Shown: one piece after another, positions 7,113-15,419 of the stretch | Position numbering within the stretch: the stretch's first letter is position 1 | Layout: each line of letters starts with the position of its first letter | Assembly: GCA_029785685.1 (NCBI GenBank) | Contig: JAFLZE010000011.1 | Span: 1-36,434 of the forward strand | Source: Nitrososphaerota archaeon | GTDB lineage: Archaea; Thermoproteota; Nitrososphaeria; Nitrososphaerales; UBA183 | DNA length: 36,434 nt | Direction: 5' to 3' | Notes under the pieces: model-generated | What the model was told of the DNA's origin: nothing | The model's input: the letters and a program-made list of their open reading frames with translations, nothing else | Databases searched by the model: none | Position numbers and translations under genes: made by a program

Positions 7113-8384
7113 GTGAGTGCGACTCTGAGAATAGGTGCTTGCTTGTTCGACCTCGCTTTGGTCCACGCAGGCGAACTAGTGACCTGTGCCGGGGGGAGCG
7201 GGACGGCCGAGGAGGGGCTCGGCATCGTGGAGGACGGGGCACTTCTCGTATCAGGAGGGAGGATTGTCTGGACCGGAACGACCAGGCAGCTCCGCCAGAA
7301 GTCCACGGGCAAAGTCGAGCGGACGGTCGACGCGCGAGGACACCTTGTGACTCCTGGCCTGGTCGACCCCCACACCCACGCGATATTCGCAGGGAGCAGG
7401 GAAGACGAGCTCGAGAGGAAGGCATCCGGAGAGAGCTACATCTCCATCCTTGCCGGAGGGGGCGGGATACTGCGGACGGTCCGCGAGACCAGGGCTTCAA
7501 CCACCACGGAATTGGTCGGCGCGTCGAGGGCGCGCCTTGACCAGCTTATGATGAACGGGGTCACCACAATGGAGGTGAAGACAGGGTACGGGTTGGACCT
7601 CGCTGGAGAGAGTCACATCCTCGCCGCGATCCGAAGGCTGAAGGAGGAGTCCGCGGTGGAGCTCATTCCCACGTTTCTAGGGCTCCATGCCAAGCCCCCC
7701 GGGTTTAGAGACGTGGGAGGGTACGTGGATTTCGTGACCCGCAAGGTCCTCCCTGCCGTAGCCAGGAGGAGAGACCGGCCGGTATTCTCCGACTCCTTCT
7801 GCGAGGAAGGGGTATTCACGGCGTCCGAGTGCTCGAGATATCTCCGAGCCTCGAAAGACCTCGGTTTCAGGCTGAAGATACACGCAGACGAGTTTGCTGA
7901 ATCGGGCGGCGCAGCCTTGGCCGCCGAAGTAGGATGCGTTTCAGCAGACCATCTTGGGAGGAGCAGTGCCACTGGCATAGGCGCGATGGCGAAGAAGGGG
8001 GTGACCGCTGTTCTCCTTCCAGGGACATCGCTCTACTCGTCGATCCCATACGCGGACGCCCGAGGGATAATGGCTGCAGGGTGCAGGGTTGCCCTTGGGA
8101 CAGACCTGAGCCCGAACTCCTGGGTGGAGTCTCCGCAGTTCGTGATGAGCCTGGCATGCACCGGCATGAAGATGACCCCCGCCCAGGCACTCCTAGGCTT
8201 CACCAAGCACGCAGCAGAGGCAGTCGCCAGGGACGACTTGGGCGCGCTCGCCATAGGGACGCAGGCAGATTTCGTGGTGCACAGGGTGCCAAGCTACAGA
8301 TTCCTTCCTTACCGCGTAGGCGGTTCGTATGTCAATGCGGTGTTCAAACGGGGGAAGCAGATATACGGTTCCGGAGAGAACTAG
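7113..8384 (+). CDS. hutI: Imidazolonepropionase
   Basis: This enzyme of up to 423 aa is step 3 of histidine degradation: imidazolonepropionate gives N-formimino-L-glutamate. It is an amidohydrolase-superfamily TIM barrel. Metal ligands are visible in VDPHTHAIFAGSRE (HxH, ~88-90), KIHADEF (~250), SADHLG (~275) and LGTDLSPNSW (~330). LAGGGGILRTV and KTGYGL are substrate-site motifs of the family. GTG 7113 is the longest reasonable start. The TATA box position and homologue N-termini make TTG 7143 (giving MFDLALVHAGELVT) at least as likely. The stop overlaps the tail of convergent hutH by 4 nt. Confidence 0.96.
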   Translation: MSATLRIGACLFDLALVHAGELVTCAGGSGTAEEGLGIVEDGALLVSGGRIVWTGTTRQLRQKSTGKVERTVDARGHLVTPGLVDPHTHAIFAGSREDELERKASGESYISILAGGGGILRTVRETRASTTTELVGASRARLDQLMMNGVTTMEVKTGYGLDLAGESHILAAIRRLKEESAVELIPTFLGLHAKPPGFRDVGGYVDFVTRKVLPAVARRRDRPVFSDSFCEEGVFTASECSRYLRASKDLGFRLKIHADEFAESGGAALAAEVGCVSADHLGRSSATGIGAMAKKGVTAVLLPGTSLYSSIPYADARGIMAAGCRVALGTDLSPNSWVESPQFVMSLACTGMKMTPAQALLGFTKHAAEAVARDDLGALAIGTQADFVVHRVPSYRFLPYRVGGSYVNAVFKRGKQIYGSGEN

Positions 8385-9859
8385 TGGAGCTTCCCAGCCA
8401 ACACTTCTCCCGCCAAGGACTCGATCTCCTGGCCCTGTGAGCGGTCTCCCCGCAGGAGAGGGGAGAGAGACCTGACAAATTCCAACAGGCCCTTAGTGTG
8501 CTCTGACAAGCCGCTTGTGGCCAGTCCAATCGCGTTAGAAGAGCAGATCAGTTCGACTGCAAGGATGCGGGACACGTTGGTAGCCACCTGCAAAGCCTTC
8601 ACCCCTGCGTTTACCCCATGGCTTGCGTGGTCTTCGATCCCCCCCGAGACGTTTGAAGGGTACGATGATTCAGGATAGATGTTCTTGGCGTTGTCGGCGT
8701 TCAGCGCGGTGGCGGTGTACTCCAACAGCATGAGTCCTGATTCCAGGCCGGGTTTTGCCGCCATGTACTTCCTATCGGGGGAGGTCTTCGAAAGCAGGAA
8801 GTGGACCCTAGCGAGAGACATCACCCCGAGATATGATAGGGCAAGGGACATGAGGTCCAGGGACATTGCTACAGGCTGCGCGTGGAAGTTCCCCCCGTGG
8901 AGCACCTCCCCGTCCTCCAAGAGGACAGGGTTATCCGACACAGAATTCATCTCATTTACCACGATCTTCTCTGCGAAGCCCAGCGCATCGCTCAGCGAGC
9001 CATGTACCTGCGGGGCGCACCGAATCGAGTAGGGGTCCTGGGGGACCGGCTCCTGCCGCATCCTTCTGCTCCCCTTCAGGAGCGTGCGAAGCTCCCTCGC
9101 CACCGAGTTCTGGCCAGGGTCTAGTTTTATCCCGACCAGTCGCTCGTCGAATGGCTGGGAACAGGCACCAAGCGCCTCTGCGGTCGTCACCAAGGCCGAG
9201 TTGGCCGCCCTCAGTAGGGCTTGTCCTCTGTGGACCGCAACACACCCCAGGGCGGTCGTAAACGCAGTCCCATTGATCAGGGACAGGCCCTCCTTCGCCT
9301 TCAGATGCGCTGGCTTCAGACCCGAGGCTGCGAGGGCTTTGGTCGAATCGGTCACGGTTCCATGATGGTACGCCTTCCCCTCTCCCACCAGGGTCAATGC
9401 CATGTGTGCCGAGGGCGTCAGGTCCCCCGATGCGCCGAGCGACCCGAACTCGGGCACAAGGGGCGTCACATTCCTGTTCAGCAGCCCCACGATAAGCTCT
9501 GCTACTCCCTTCCTCACGGCGCTGTTCCCGTTCAGGAGGCTGTTGAGTCGGATTAGCATGGCAGCTCGCACCACGGTTATGGGGAGAGGGGAACCGACCC
9601 CCGACGCATGGCTCCTGACCAAGTTGAGCTGCAGCTCTTCCAAGTGCTCAGAGCTCACAACCTTGTCAGCGAGAGAGCCAAAGCCGGTGTTGACCCCATA
9701 GACCACCGCTCCACCAGCTAGCTTACCCTCGAGGAGGGCACGGAACCTCTCCAGTCTCTTCAAGCTGGCCGGACTCGCCCTCACGGCTGCACCGCCTTCG
9801 GCTACGTCCATGGCTAACCGCAGCGTGAGGGACCTCCCGTCTACGACTACTACTGCCAA
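8381..9859 (-). CDS. hutH: Histidine ammonia-lyase
   Basis: This 492-aa enzyme is step 1 of histidine degradation: L-histidine gives urocanate and ammonia. The Ala-Ser-Gly triad that cyclises into the MIO electrophile is in FGSLGASGDLTPSA (~140-150). Other family motifs are YGVNTGFG, QLNLVRSHASG, QDPYSIRCAPQVHG and NEMNSVSDNP. The frame is open to a GTG at 9892. The TATA-like TTAAAGATAT (9899-9908, minus) would start transcription near 9877, inside that extension, so TTG 9859 (leading to VVVVDGRSLTL) is preferred. It is divergent from hutG, with start codons about 73 nt apart. Confidence 0.97.
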   Translation of the reverse strand: MAVVVVDGRSLTLRLAMDVAEGGAAVRASPASLKRLERFRALLEGKLAGGAVVYGVNTGFGSLADKVVSSEHLEELQLNLVRSHASGVGSPLPITVVRAAMLIRLNSLLNGNSAVRKGVAELIVGLLNRNVTPLVPEFGSLGASGDLTPSAHMALTLVGEGKAYHHGTVTDSTKALAASGLKPAHLKAKEGLSLINGTAFTTALGCVAVHRGQALLRAANSALVTTAEALGACSQPFDERLVGIKLDPGQNSVARELRTLLKGSRRMRQEPVPQDPYSIRCAPQVHGSLSDALGFAEKIVVNEMNSVSDNPVLLEDGEVLHGGNFHAQPVAMSLDLMSLALSYLGVMSLARVHFLLSKTSPDRKYMAAKPGLESGLMLLEYTATALNADNAKNIYPESSYPSNVSGGIEDHASHGVNAGVKALQVATNVSRILAVELICSSNAIGLATSGLSEHTKGLLEFVRSLSPLLRGDRSQGQEIESLAGEVLAGKLH

Positions 9860-9895
9860 TCCTGCTGTCCCCGAGCGCAGGTCGACAAGCACACC

Positions 9896-9910
9896 ACATA
9901 TCTTTAACTC
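9896..9910. promoter_or_regulatory. Shared divergent TATA element of hutH and hutG
   Basis: CATATCTTTAACTCG can be read as a TATA box on both strands. On plus it lies 26-35 nt before the hutG TTG 9933. On minus (TTAAAGATAT) it lies ~40-49 nt before hutH TTG 9859. One compact site may therefore drive both genes. Confidence 0.5.
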
Positions 9911-9932
9911 GATTGGCCCCCGCCTCGGCCCG

Positions 9933-10907
9933 TTGAGGATACCCGCACGCTATCCAGCCCCAAAATACAGCGACCCTGAAGACCTGCGACTGACGCAGAT
10001 AATCAAGCCCTCGACCAGCGCGCGGAGAGGAGGGGTGAACGTCGTGGGGGTCCCATTTGATGGGGCTGTCCTAGGAAGGAGAGGCGCCGCCGGCGGGCCC
10101 GCAGCGATACGCGAAGCCATGTCCGCCTTTTCCAACTACAACGTGGAGCTTGCCCTGGGTCTCGAAGGAGCGCAAGTTCTCGACCTGGGCGACCTCTCTG
10201 TGGAGCAGTCGGACACCCTCATGGCTCACAGACAGATCGAGGCAGAGGCGACCGAGGACATCGGTCCGGGGTCCCTGTTGGTGGTCCTTGGCGGAGACAA
10301 TAGCGTGTCACTGCCTTGCATCCGCGCTGCTTCGAAGAGACTTGGGAGGCTTGGTCTCGTGGTCATCGACTCGCACTTTGACCTCCGAGGAGAAATCGAT
10401 GGTAAGCCGACGAGTGGGTCATCCTACGGGCTGGCTGTCAGGACTCTGAAGAGCCTCGATCCCCGAAGAGTGGTGGAGATCGGGATGCATGGCTTTCTGA
10501 ACTCGAAGAGCTACCACGAGACAGCGGAAGAGCTCGGCATAACAGTCGTCACAGCCAGGGAAGTGTACGAAAAAGGACCCGAGGCCGTGGCGCGGCAGGC
10601 GTACGCGAAGGCGTCCCGTGGAGCAGAGGCGGTATACCTTAGCGTCGACCTGGACGCGGTTGACATTGCGTACGTCTCTGGAGTGAGCGCGCCCAGTGCA
10701 GGAGGGATATCGGCCGACCAACTGTTCAGGTTAGTGTATGAAATCTCGCGGAATGACAAGGTGAAGTGCGCGGACGTCGTGGAACTTGCCCCGACCCTGG
10801 ATCCTTCAGGCCGGTCAGCGAGGGTGGCTGCGTCGGTCGTGACGTATATTATCGCAGGCCATGCGGCCAGAGGCAGCAGTGACGCCAGGAAGAGACGAAG
10901 GTCGTAG
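9933..10907 (+). CDS. hutG: Formimidoylglutamase (ureohydrolase family)
   Basis: This 324-aa enzyme is the probable step 4 of histidine degradation: N-formimino-glutamate gives glutamate plus formamide. It has the arginase/agmatinase fold. Metal motifs are VLGGDNSVSL, VVIDSHFDLRGE and SVDLDAVDIAYVSG. The first motif is normally GGDHS, so a metal-ligand His is replaced by Asn. From memory, Trypanosoma cruzi formiminoglutamase also has Asn here, which would favour this function over agmatinase or arginase. The open frame extends back to 9810, but a TATA box 26-35 nt before TTG 9933 supports a leaderless TTG start and a normal ureohydrolase length. The basic tail (DARKRRRS) is unusual. Confidence 0.9.
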   Translation: MRIPARYPAPKYSDPEDLRLTQIIKPSTSARRGGVNVVGVPFDGAVLGRRGAAGGPAAIREAMSAFSNYNVELALGLEGAQVLDLGDLSVEQSDTLMAHRQIEAEATEDIGPGSLLVVLGGDNSVSLPCIRAASKRLGRLGLVVIDSHFDLRGEIDGKPTSGSSYGLAVRTLKSLDPRRVVEIGMHGFLNSKSYHETAEELGITVVTAREVYEKGPEAVARQAYAKASRGAEAVYLSVDLDAVDIAYVSGVSAPSAGGISADQLFRLVYEISRNDKVKCADVVELAPTLDPSGRSARVAASVVTYIIAGHAARGSSDARKRRRS

Positions 10908-11026
10908 GAACCACGCTCGGGTTACCGGAGAACGTCTCCTGTTTCTGGGTCTGAGGTCGGCTGAAAGAACCTGCAGAGCCTCGGCATCATGCGCTGCGGC
11001 ATTAAGTGAACTGGAGTTGCGTCAAC

Positions 11027-11857
11027 TCATGGAAGAGACGGCCCGCTAGTGTGACCGCTGAGAGTCGAGGAGAGCTTCGCCACCGAGACGTAGTTGAGGT
11101 AGAGTATGGCCACGGCGAAGGCGGGCAGGACGAAGTAAGTGAAGTAGTACAGCAACAGGTTTGAAGCGAGGGCGTCGGCCAGGGCCACAGGCAACAGGTA
11201 GAAGCTGACGAGCCCCGCGACGGAGAGGCAGCAGGACGAGCCTAGGATAATCCCCATCATCGGGACCAGGACGAAGGATTTCGCCCTCTTGGAAGCTGAA
11301 CAGATCTTTCCTAACTCTCGCGTCTTCCCTACGTTGGCCACGACCAAGATTGCTATGACCACTGCCATCGAGATGCTGTAGAAGCTCAGGGCGGCGGAGA
11401 ACTCGGGGGGATAGGTGAAGATGATAGCCGGGTTGTAGGATAGGTCCGACAGCGCGCTGAACAGAGACGGGGGCACAAACGTGTCGGTGTAGACGTACAG
11501 GGAGGATGTGGAGACGCCGAGGAGCTGGGGTCCCTGGATGGCGGTCACGATGCCTTCCAGCACAAAGCCGTAGAGGATCAAGTGCGTCGCAAGGTAGCCT
11601 GCAAAGATGACGGGCCCCAGAACTGTCTTCAGCGAGCGGGTGAAGTCCAAGAAGACGGCGCGCAGCGGGAATGCCAGCAGCAGGCAGACGAAGCCTGCCC
11701 AGAAGACCAAAGCCCCGGCGAACTCTGCAGGGTTGACCGAAGGCGCTGCCCAGATGTAGCCGTAGTACGACAGCACCAGACCCAGGATGAGTGTCGCAGA
11801 TAGGGAGACAAGGGCCGCCAGACGATGCACTGAGCTCTTATTCCTCTCTTCAATCAT
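11027..11857 (-). CDS. Polytopic membrane protein with a vicinal Cys pair
   Basis: I do not recognise this 276-aa protein. It has about six to seven hydrophobic helices, at roughly residues 12-33, 45-66, 80-105, 150-175, 200-225 and 230-258. MGIILGSSCCLSVAGL (~200-215) places two adjacent cysteines in a membrane segment. Its length, layout and paired orientation resemble the divergent gene at 11980-12849, which carries GCPACAG at the matching place, so the two are probably distant paralogues. Membrane cysteine pairs suggest thiol redox chemistry or soft-metal (Cu-like) binding, but this is inference. A TATA box (TAAATATC) lies 29-36 nt before the ATG. Confidence 0.8.
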   Translation of the reverse strand: MIEERNKSSVHRLAALVSLSATLILGLVLSYYGYIWAAPSVNPAEFAGALVFWAGFVCLLLAFPLRAVFLDFTRSLKTVLGPVIFAGYLATHLILYGFVLEGIVTAIQGPQLLGVSTSSLYVYTDTFVPPSLFSALSDLSYNPAIIFTYPPEFSAALSFYSISMAVVIAILVVANVGKTRELGKICSASKRAKSFVLVPMMGIILGSSCCLSVAGLVSFYLLPVALADALASNLLLYYFTYFVLPAFAVAILYLNYVSVAKLSSTLSGHTSGPSLP

Positions 11858-11885
11858 TAGTTTCCGAGGGCAGGCGAATCCATGG

Positions 11886-11893
11886 GATATTTA
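11886..11893 (-). promoter_or_regulatory. TATA box of the 11857 membrane-protein gene
   Basis: The minus strand reads TAAATATC, 29-36 nt upstream of ATG 11857. Confidence 0.5.
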
Positions 11894-11933
11894 CAGCCAT
11901 CTCGCGAGTATCCCGCTTCTCGCCTCGGCGAAT

Positions 11934-11942
11934 GATTAATAC
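11934..11942 (+). promoter_or_regulatory. TATA box of the 11980 membrane-protein gene
   Basis: GATTAATAC lies 38-46 nt upstream of ATG 11980. It implies a short leader that contains the purine-rich GAAAGGGGTGGGG as a ribosome-binding site. Confidence 0.45.
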
Positions 11943-11979
11943 CCTAGAGCGGAGTCTCGGCCACCTGAAAGGGGTGGGG

Positions 11980-12849
11980 ATGGCGCTTCAGACGAGGCTG
12001 ATGGCTCTGGTGCTGGGCGGCATTGGGGCGGTTGGAGGTGCGTCGGTGGTCTACGCCATCTTGGTTGACAGCATCCCCGTCATAAGCCCCGCAGGGGTAG
12101 AGAGCCTGCTGTGGGGGTCGTACGCGTTCGCTGTGATCTTCATAGCAGGTGTCATGGCTGTTCTTATCGGCCTAGGTGGATACGTTCGCAGTGCGGGCCG
12201 CGGGCTCGCGGGGTCGTCCACCATCCAACTCACGCCTGGATCCTTCATCCCTTACTTGCTCACGACAAGGCGCTACAGGCGCTTCTTCTCGATATCCACG
12301 GTACTGTACGGGGCCCTCTACGCTTTTGCGACGAGCATGATCGTGTATCAGCCCACAGTGAACTTCATCCAGGCGTACAACGCCACATTCCCCTCAGCCT
12401 TCGTTTCAGTCTGCTGCGGGCCACCCCTATCAATCCCCACCGTCACTGCCTATCTCATGAACCACGTTGGTCTCTTCATCGTCCCCCTGGACGTCCTCCT
12501 GCTGCTCATAGTCGCGCCATTAGTCGGGCTCAACGTCGCCTTCGCCGTGTTCGCGCGCGATAGTAGCGCGGCGGGGGCGTCGAAGTACGGGCTAGGCGGG
12601 CTGGGGGCGGTGGTCGGGTTGTTCACTGGATGCCCCGCCTGCGCGGGCCTCTTCCTTGCCGGGTCGATAGGCGGGACCGGAGCCGTCGCATTCGCCTCGG
12701 CCCTCTCGTACTACCAACCCGAGTTCATTGCGGCGACCCTGCCGGCACTGCTCCTGACTCTCTATCTGGTTTCGCACAGCCTCGCACGCGCATATAACGG
12801 GAGGTGCCCGATTCCCCAGAGAGCTCGAGACGATGCACTCCGCAGATGA
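11980..12849 (+). CDS. Polytopic membrane protein with CC and CPAC motifs
   Basis: I do not recognise this 289-aa protein. It has about six hydrophobic helices. Two cysteine motifs stand out: SVCCGPPLSIPTV at ~143-155, probably at a membrane face, and FTGCPACAGLFLAGS at ~210-225, a CxxC inside a hydrophobic segment. CxxC and CC motifs in membrane helices occur in thiol-disulfide exchangers and copper handlers, but I cannot assign either. The frame is open far upstream, overlapping the divergent paralogue. ATG 11980 follows a TATA box and a GGGGTGGGG purine run and starts directly before the first hydrophobic helix; GTG 11974 is an alternative. Confidence 0.8.
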   Translation: MALQTRLMALVLGGIGAVGGASVVYAILVDSIPVISPAGVESLLWGSYAFAVIFIAGVMAVLIGLGGYVRSAGRGLAGSSTIQLTPGSFIPYLLTTRRYRRFFSISTVLYGALYAFATSMIVYQPTVNFIQAYNATFPSAFVSVCCGPPLSIPTVTAYLMNHVGLFIVPLDVLLLLIVAPLVGLNVAFAVFARDSSAAGASKYGLGGLGAVVGLFTGCPACAGLFLAGSIGGTGAVAFASALSYYQPEFIAATLPALLLTLYLVSHSLARAYNGRCPIPQRARDDALRR

Positions 12850-12885
12850 AACGACAAGGAGAGGCCTCCCTGAAGTGGGGGTCGA

Positions 12886-12907
12886 GCGACTGCGGCCTCC
12901 GCGTCGC
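12886..12907. terminator. Hairpin between convergent genes
   Basis: GCGAC-T-GCGG-CCT-CCGC-GTCGC is a 9-bp stem with one bulge, 37 nt after the membrane-protein stop. There is no clear U-tract, so termination is only one possible role. Confidence 0.35.
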
Positions 12908-12947
12908 TGCGTCTGCCCAGGGATTTCCTATGAGTGAATTGAGCCCG

Positions 12948-12970
12948 AACAGGCAGATACCTGGCCTGTT
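12948..12970. terminator. Second hairpin in the convergent spacer
   Basis: AACAGG-CAG-ATAC-CTG-(G)-CCTGTT folds as a 9-bp stem with one bulged G, 11 nt beyond the 3' end of the mscS gene. It may be a bidirectional 3'-end structure. Confidence 0.35.
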
Positions 12971-12980
12971 GGACAGCCTG

Positions 12981-13895
12981 TCATCGTTTCTTCTGGTTTT
13001 CTTTCAACTCAGTTACAGTATTCTCGATGTCTAGAAGCATAGAACTCCTGGCCGGAGCCTCATAGGCCCCTTTGCAGAATGCCTCGACAACGACAATCAC
13101 GTCAGTAGGTGTGATGTTCTCGAAGTACACTGCGACTGTTTCAGGCTTAGAAACACTCGCGTTCCTCGCAACGACGTCGTGTAACGCTCTAGCCAGCGCC
13201 GTAGTGTCGACCGGCTTCGCGACATCATACCTCACCCTGACGAGCCTTTCGCTCGTGCTGTGGTCCACGACCGAGGCCTGGATCACTATGCTGTTCGGAA
13301 CTTTGACCTGAATCCCATCGTCCAGTCTGATTGTGGTGTAGTTCAGCCTGATGTCTTCAACCACACCTGTGTAACCTGGTATCAGTAGGTTGTCGGAGAA
13401 GAACTTCGGGGGGTATGAGGGTAGAGCGAACCCCCATTGCCATGTCGAAATCGTTATCCTGCTCCCCACCAGGAATGGTCGCGAGGTGAGGATCAGCAAT
13501 CCCGCAAAAACGTTCGATAGCGTCTGCTGGCTAGCCAATCCGAGCACGAGCCCGGTGAACGTTCCCCCCGCGAGGAGTTGGGTTCCAGTAATGCCAACCA
13601 ACCCCAACACTACGAAGGCGAGGATGATGTAACCGATGAATCTGAAAGCCGTGGCCACCGTGGCCCCCCTCTCCGCTCCGGAGGTCCTCGAAATCCCTCT
13701 CTTGATCTGGTTCGATATGATGCCGATCGCGAGGTAACCCGCGACCACAGCGACTGCAAGCTTTGTCAGGAGCAGGGTGCCGAACGGTATGTCCCTGGCG
13801 AAGTAGAAGAGGAAGGACAGCAGGACTGCAGCAGCCGCTATGACAGTGATTGCCCCTATGAGTCTTGAAGAGAGAGAGGTATTCCAGTTGCTCAA
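12981..13895 (-). CDS. mscS: MscS-family mechanosensitive channel
   Basis: This 304-aa tension-gated channel releases solutes on hypo-osmotic shock. Hydrophobic helices lie at ~10-32, ~42-62 and ~85-107. The pore helix and the start of the beta domain follow in GLVLGLASQQTLSNVFAG and LLILTSRPFLVGSRI, the family hallmark. A beta domain (GVVEDIRLNYTTIRLDDG, VPNSIV) and an alpha/beta C-terminal domain complete it. The TTG start lies 24-33 nt after a TATA box (CACATAAATC, minus), a clear leaderless TTG case. It converges on the membrane-protein gene at 11980-12849, with two hairpins in the spacer. Confidence 0.95.
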   Translation of the reverse strand: MSNWNTSLSSRLIGAITVIAAAAVLLSFLFYFARDIPFGTLLLTKLAVAVVAGYLAIGIISNQIKRGISRTSGAERGATVATAFRFIGYIILAFVVLGLVGITGTQLLAGGTFTGLVLGLASQQTLSNVFAGLLILTSRPFLVGSRITISTWQWGFALPSYPPKFFSDNLLIPGYTGVVEDIRLNYTTIRLDDGIQVKVPNSIVIQASVVDHSTSERLVRVRYDVAKPVDTTALARALHDVVARNASVSKPETVAVYFENITPTDVIVVVEAFCKGAYEAPARSSMLLDIENTVTELKENQKKR

Positions 13896-13918
13896 CCGTT
13901 CAGTTAATCTGAATTCGT

Positions 13919-13928
13919 GATTTATGTG
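13919..13928 (-). promoter_or_regulatory. TATA box of the mscS gene
   Basis: The minus strand reads CACATAAATC, 24-33 nt upstream of the TTG start at 13895. Confidence 0.55.
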
Positions 13929-14049
13929 TTTGGCACGTGAGATGGGGCCAGCTTGACAATCGTGTGAAGACGTGCGAATGCGTCGGAGCTCGCGTTGCCC
14001 GGATTAGCGGCGGTATGCGCGTCTACGCACGTAGCTGCTCGGCCGTAAC

Positions 14050-14991
14050 CTAGTGGCTACCGTCATTACGAGGAGGGAGCGTAATCTGCAGCTTCGAGAT
14101 GGCGTCCTTCAGTATGTGGTAGCTCGCGTCGAGGGCGTCCTTCTCGGCTTTGTTTAGCTCGACTTCGAGTATCCTCTCCACCCCTCCCTTACCCACCACC
14201 ATTGGGACATCCATCACGACGTCGGAGAACCCGTACTCTCCGTCAAGGTATGTCGACGCGTTGAAGACGGCTTTCTTGTCGTTGATGATTGCGTCGACCA
14301 AGACAGTCACGGCCGCCGCAGGGCCGTGGATCGTCGCACCCTTCCTGGCGATGACCTCAGCGGCGACTCCTCTGGTGCCCTTGACCACCTCATCAAACTT
14401 TTCAGGGCTCATCAGCTTCGATGCGGGGATACCCCCCACGGTAGTGTATCCCGGAATCGGAACCATGCTGTCACCGTGCTCGCCGATGATCATGGTAGTT
14501 ACCGATGAGCGAGCTACGCCCAGCTCGCCTGCCAAGAAGTTGCGAAGCCTGGAACCATCAAGAGTCCCGCTCATTCCGAGGACCCTGTGCCTTTCGAACC
14601 CCGTGACTCTAGAGGATACGTACGTCATGACGTCGAGTGGGTTCGTCACCATCAGCAGCACTGCGTCCGGAGCGTTCTTCCGGATCTGCTCACAGACATC
14701 CTTGATTATTCCGGCGTTGGAGTTCATCAAGTCCAGCCTTGTCTGGCCAGGCTTCCTCCCAAACCCTGCTGCCACGATCACTAACTTAGATCCCGCTATG
14801 TCCCCGTAGTCGTTGCTGCCGGTCACCTTGGTCTCGGCTCCGTAGGCTGAGAGCATGTGAGTGATGTCCATCGCTTCACCCTGAGGAAGCCCTTTGACCA
14901 CGTCAACCAATGTGAGGTCGTCGTATCCCTTCATGGCGAGGTGAACCGCTACGTTCGCCCCTATCTTGCCGCTGCCGACTATCGATATCAT
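14050..14991 (-). CDS. mdh: Malate dehydrogenase
   Basis: This 313-aa protein of the LDH-like MDH group interconverts malate and oxaloacetate with NAD(P)H in the citric acid cycle. The NAD-binding Rossmann motif is IVGSGKIGANVAVHL at the N-terminus. The substrate loop AAGFGRKPGQTRLDL has the Arg typical of malate rather than lactate specificity. VTNPLDVMTY and the catalytic His in IGEHGDSMVP follow. The Asp after the second beta strand (LVDVVKG) suggests NAD preference. The length is normal. ATG 14991 lies 28-35 nt after a TATA-like CCTATACT. It is flanked by gene-poor spacers of 154 nt and 420 nt. Confidence 0.96.
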   Translation of the reverse strand: MISIVGSGKIGANVAVHLAMKGYDDLTLVDVVKGLPQGEAMDITHMLSAYGAETKVTGSNDYGDIAGSKLVIVAAGFGRKPGQTRLDLMNSNAGIIKDVCEQIRKNAPDAVLLMVTNPLDVMTYVSSRVTGFERHRVLGMSGTLDGSRLRNFLAGELGVARSSVTTMIIGEHGDSMVPIPGYTTVGGIPASKLMSPEKFDEVVKGTRGVAAEVIARKGATIHGPAAAVTVLVDAIINDKKAVFNASTYLDGEYGFSDVVMDVPMVVGKGGVERILEVELNKAEKDALDASYHILKDAISKLQITLPPRNDGSH

Positions 14992-15018
14992 GGCTCGACG
15001 GGCCTAATGAGTGAGGAG

Positions 15019-15026
15019 AGTATAGG
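15019..15026 (-). promoter_or_regulatory. TATA box of mdh
   Basis: The minus strand reads CCTATACT, 28-35 nt upstream of ATG 14991. Confidence 0.45.
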
Positions 15027-15419
15027 TGTTTTGCCAGCAGTCACCGGCCGCATTCGAGCTTGGGTTCGAACGTTCCACACGACAGATAGCATCGTCGAGC
15101 GCTGCGTGGCTCTATGAGCAGTCAACTAGTGTCGCGTCTATAACAAATCTGGCGTTATGACTGTCAATAAGCCACTCCTTTCTCGAACGGAATCATAGCT
15201 TGAGATCTTGAAGAGCGTAGCTAGGCGTCTGAGCTCAAACCACGACGCTAGGGATTTCTACGACGCGACACTAGGTTTGGGACCCGGTTCATGGGTGTGG
15301 GCCAACAGTGAAGTGTGTCCTGAGGCGGAGGAGGGTCTGGTCGATACCAACCCCCAGTCGGGGCGCCGGCTTGCTCCAAGTCACGACGGCCCGCTGCGTG
15401 TCGTGCCCGAAAGCGTAAA
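15027..15419. other. Gene-poor stretch with a 13-bp inverted repeat
   Basis: I find no convincing gene in these 393 nt. The main structure is a perfect inverted repeat: CTAGTGTCGCGTC at 15126-15138 pairs with GACGCGACACTAG at 15262-15274, with 123 nt between. It could close a structured non-coding RNA of ~149 nt or be a remnant of a mobile or duplicated sequence. The short open frames here have no recognisable domain. I looked for RNase P and SRP RNA motifs by eye and did not find them. Confidence 0.4.

Noticed and set aside
13966..14049. Spacer sequence resembling the 4500-4545 hairpin region (shared CGAATGCG, TCGG, CGCGTTG)
   Set aside because: The shared words are short and GC-rich and the spacing differs, so I cannot separate this from chance.
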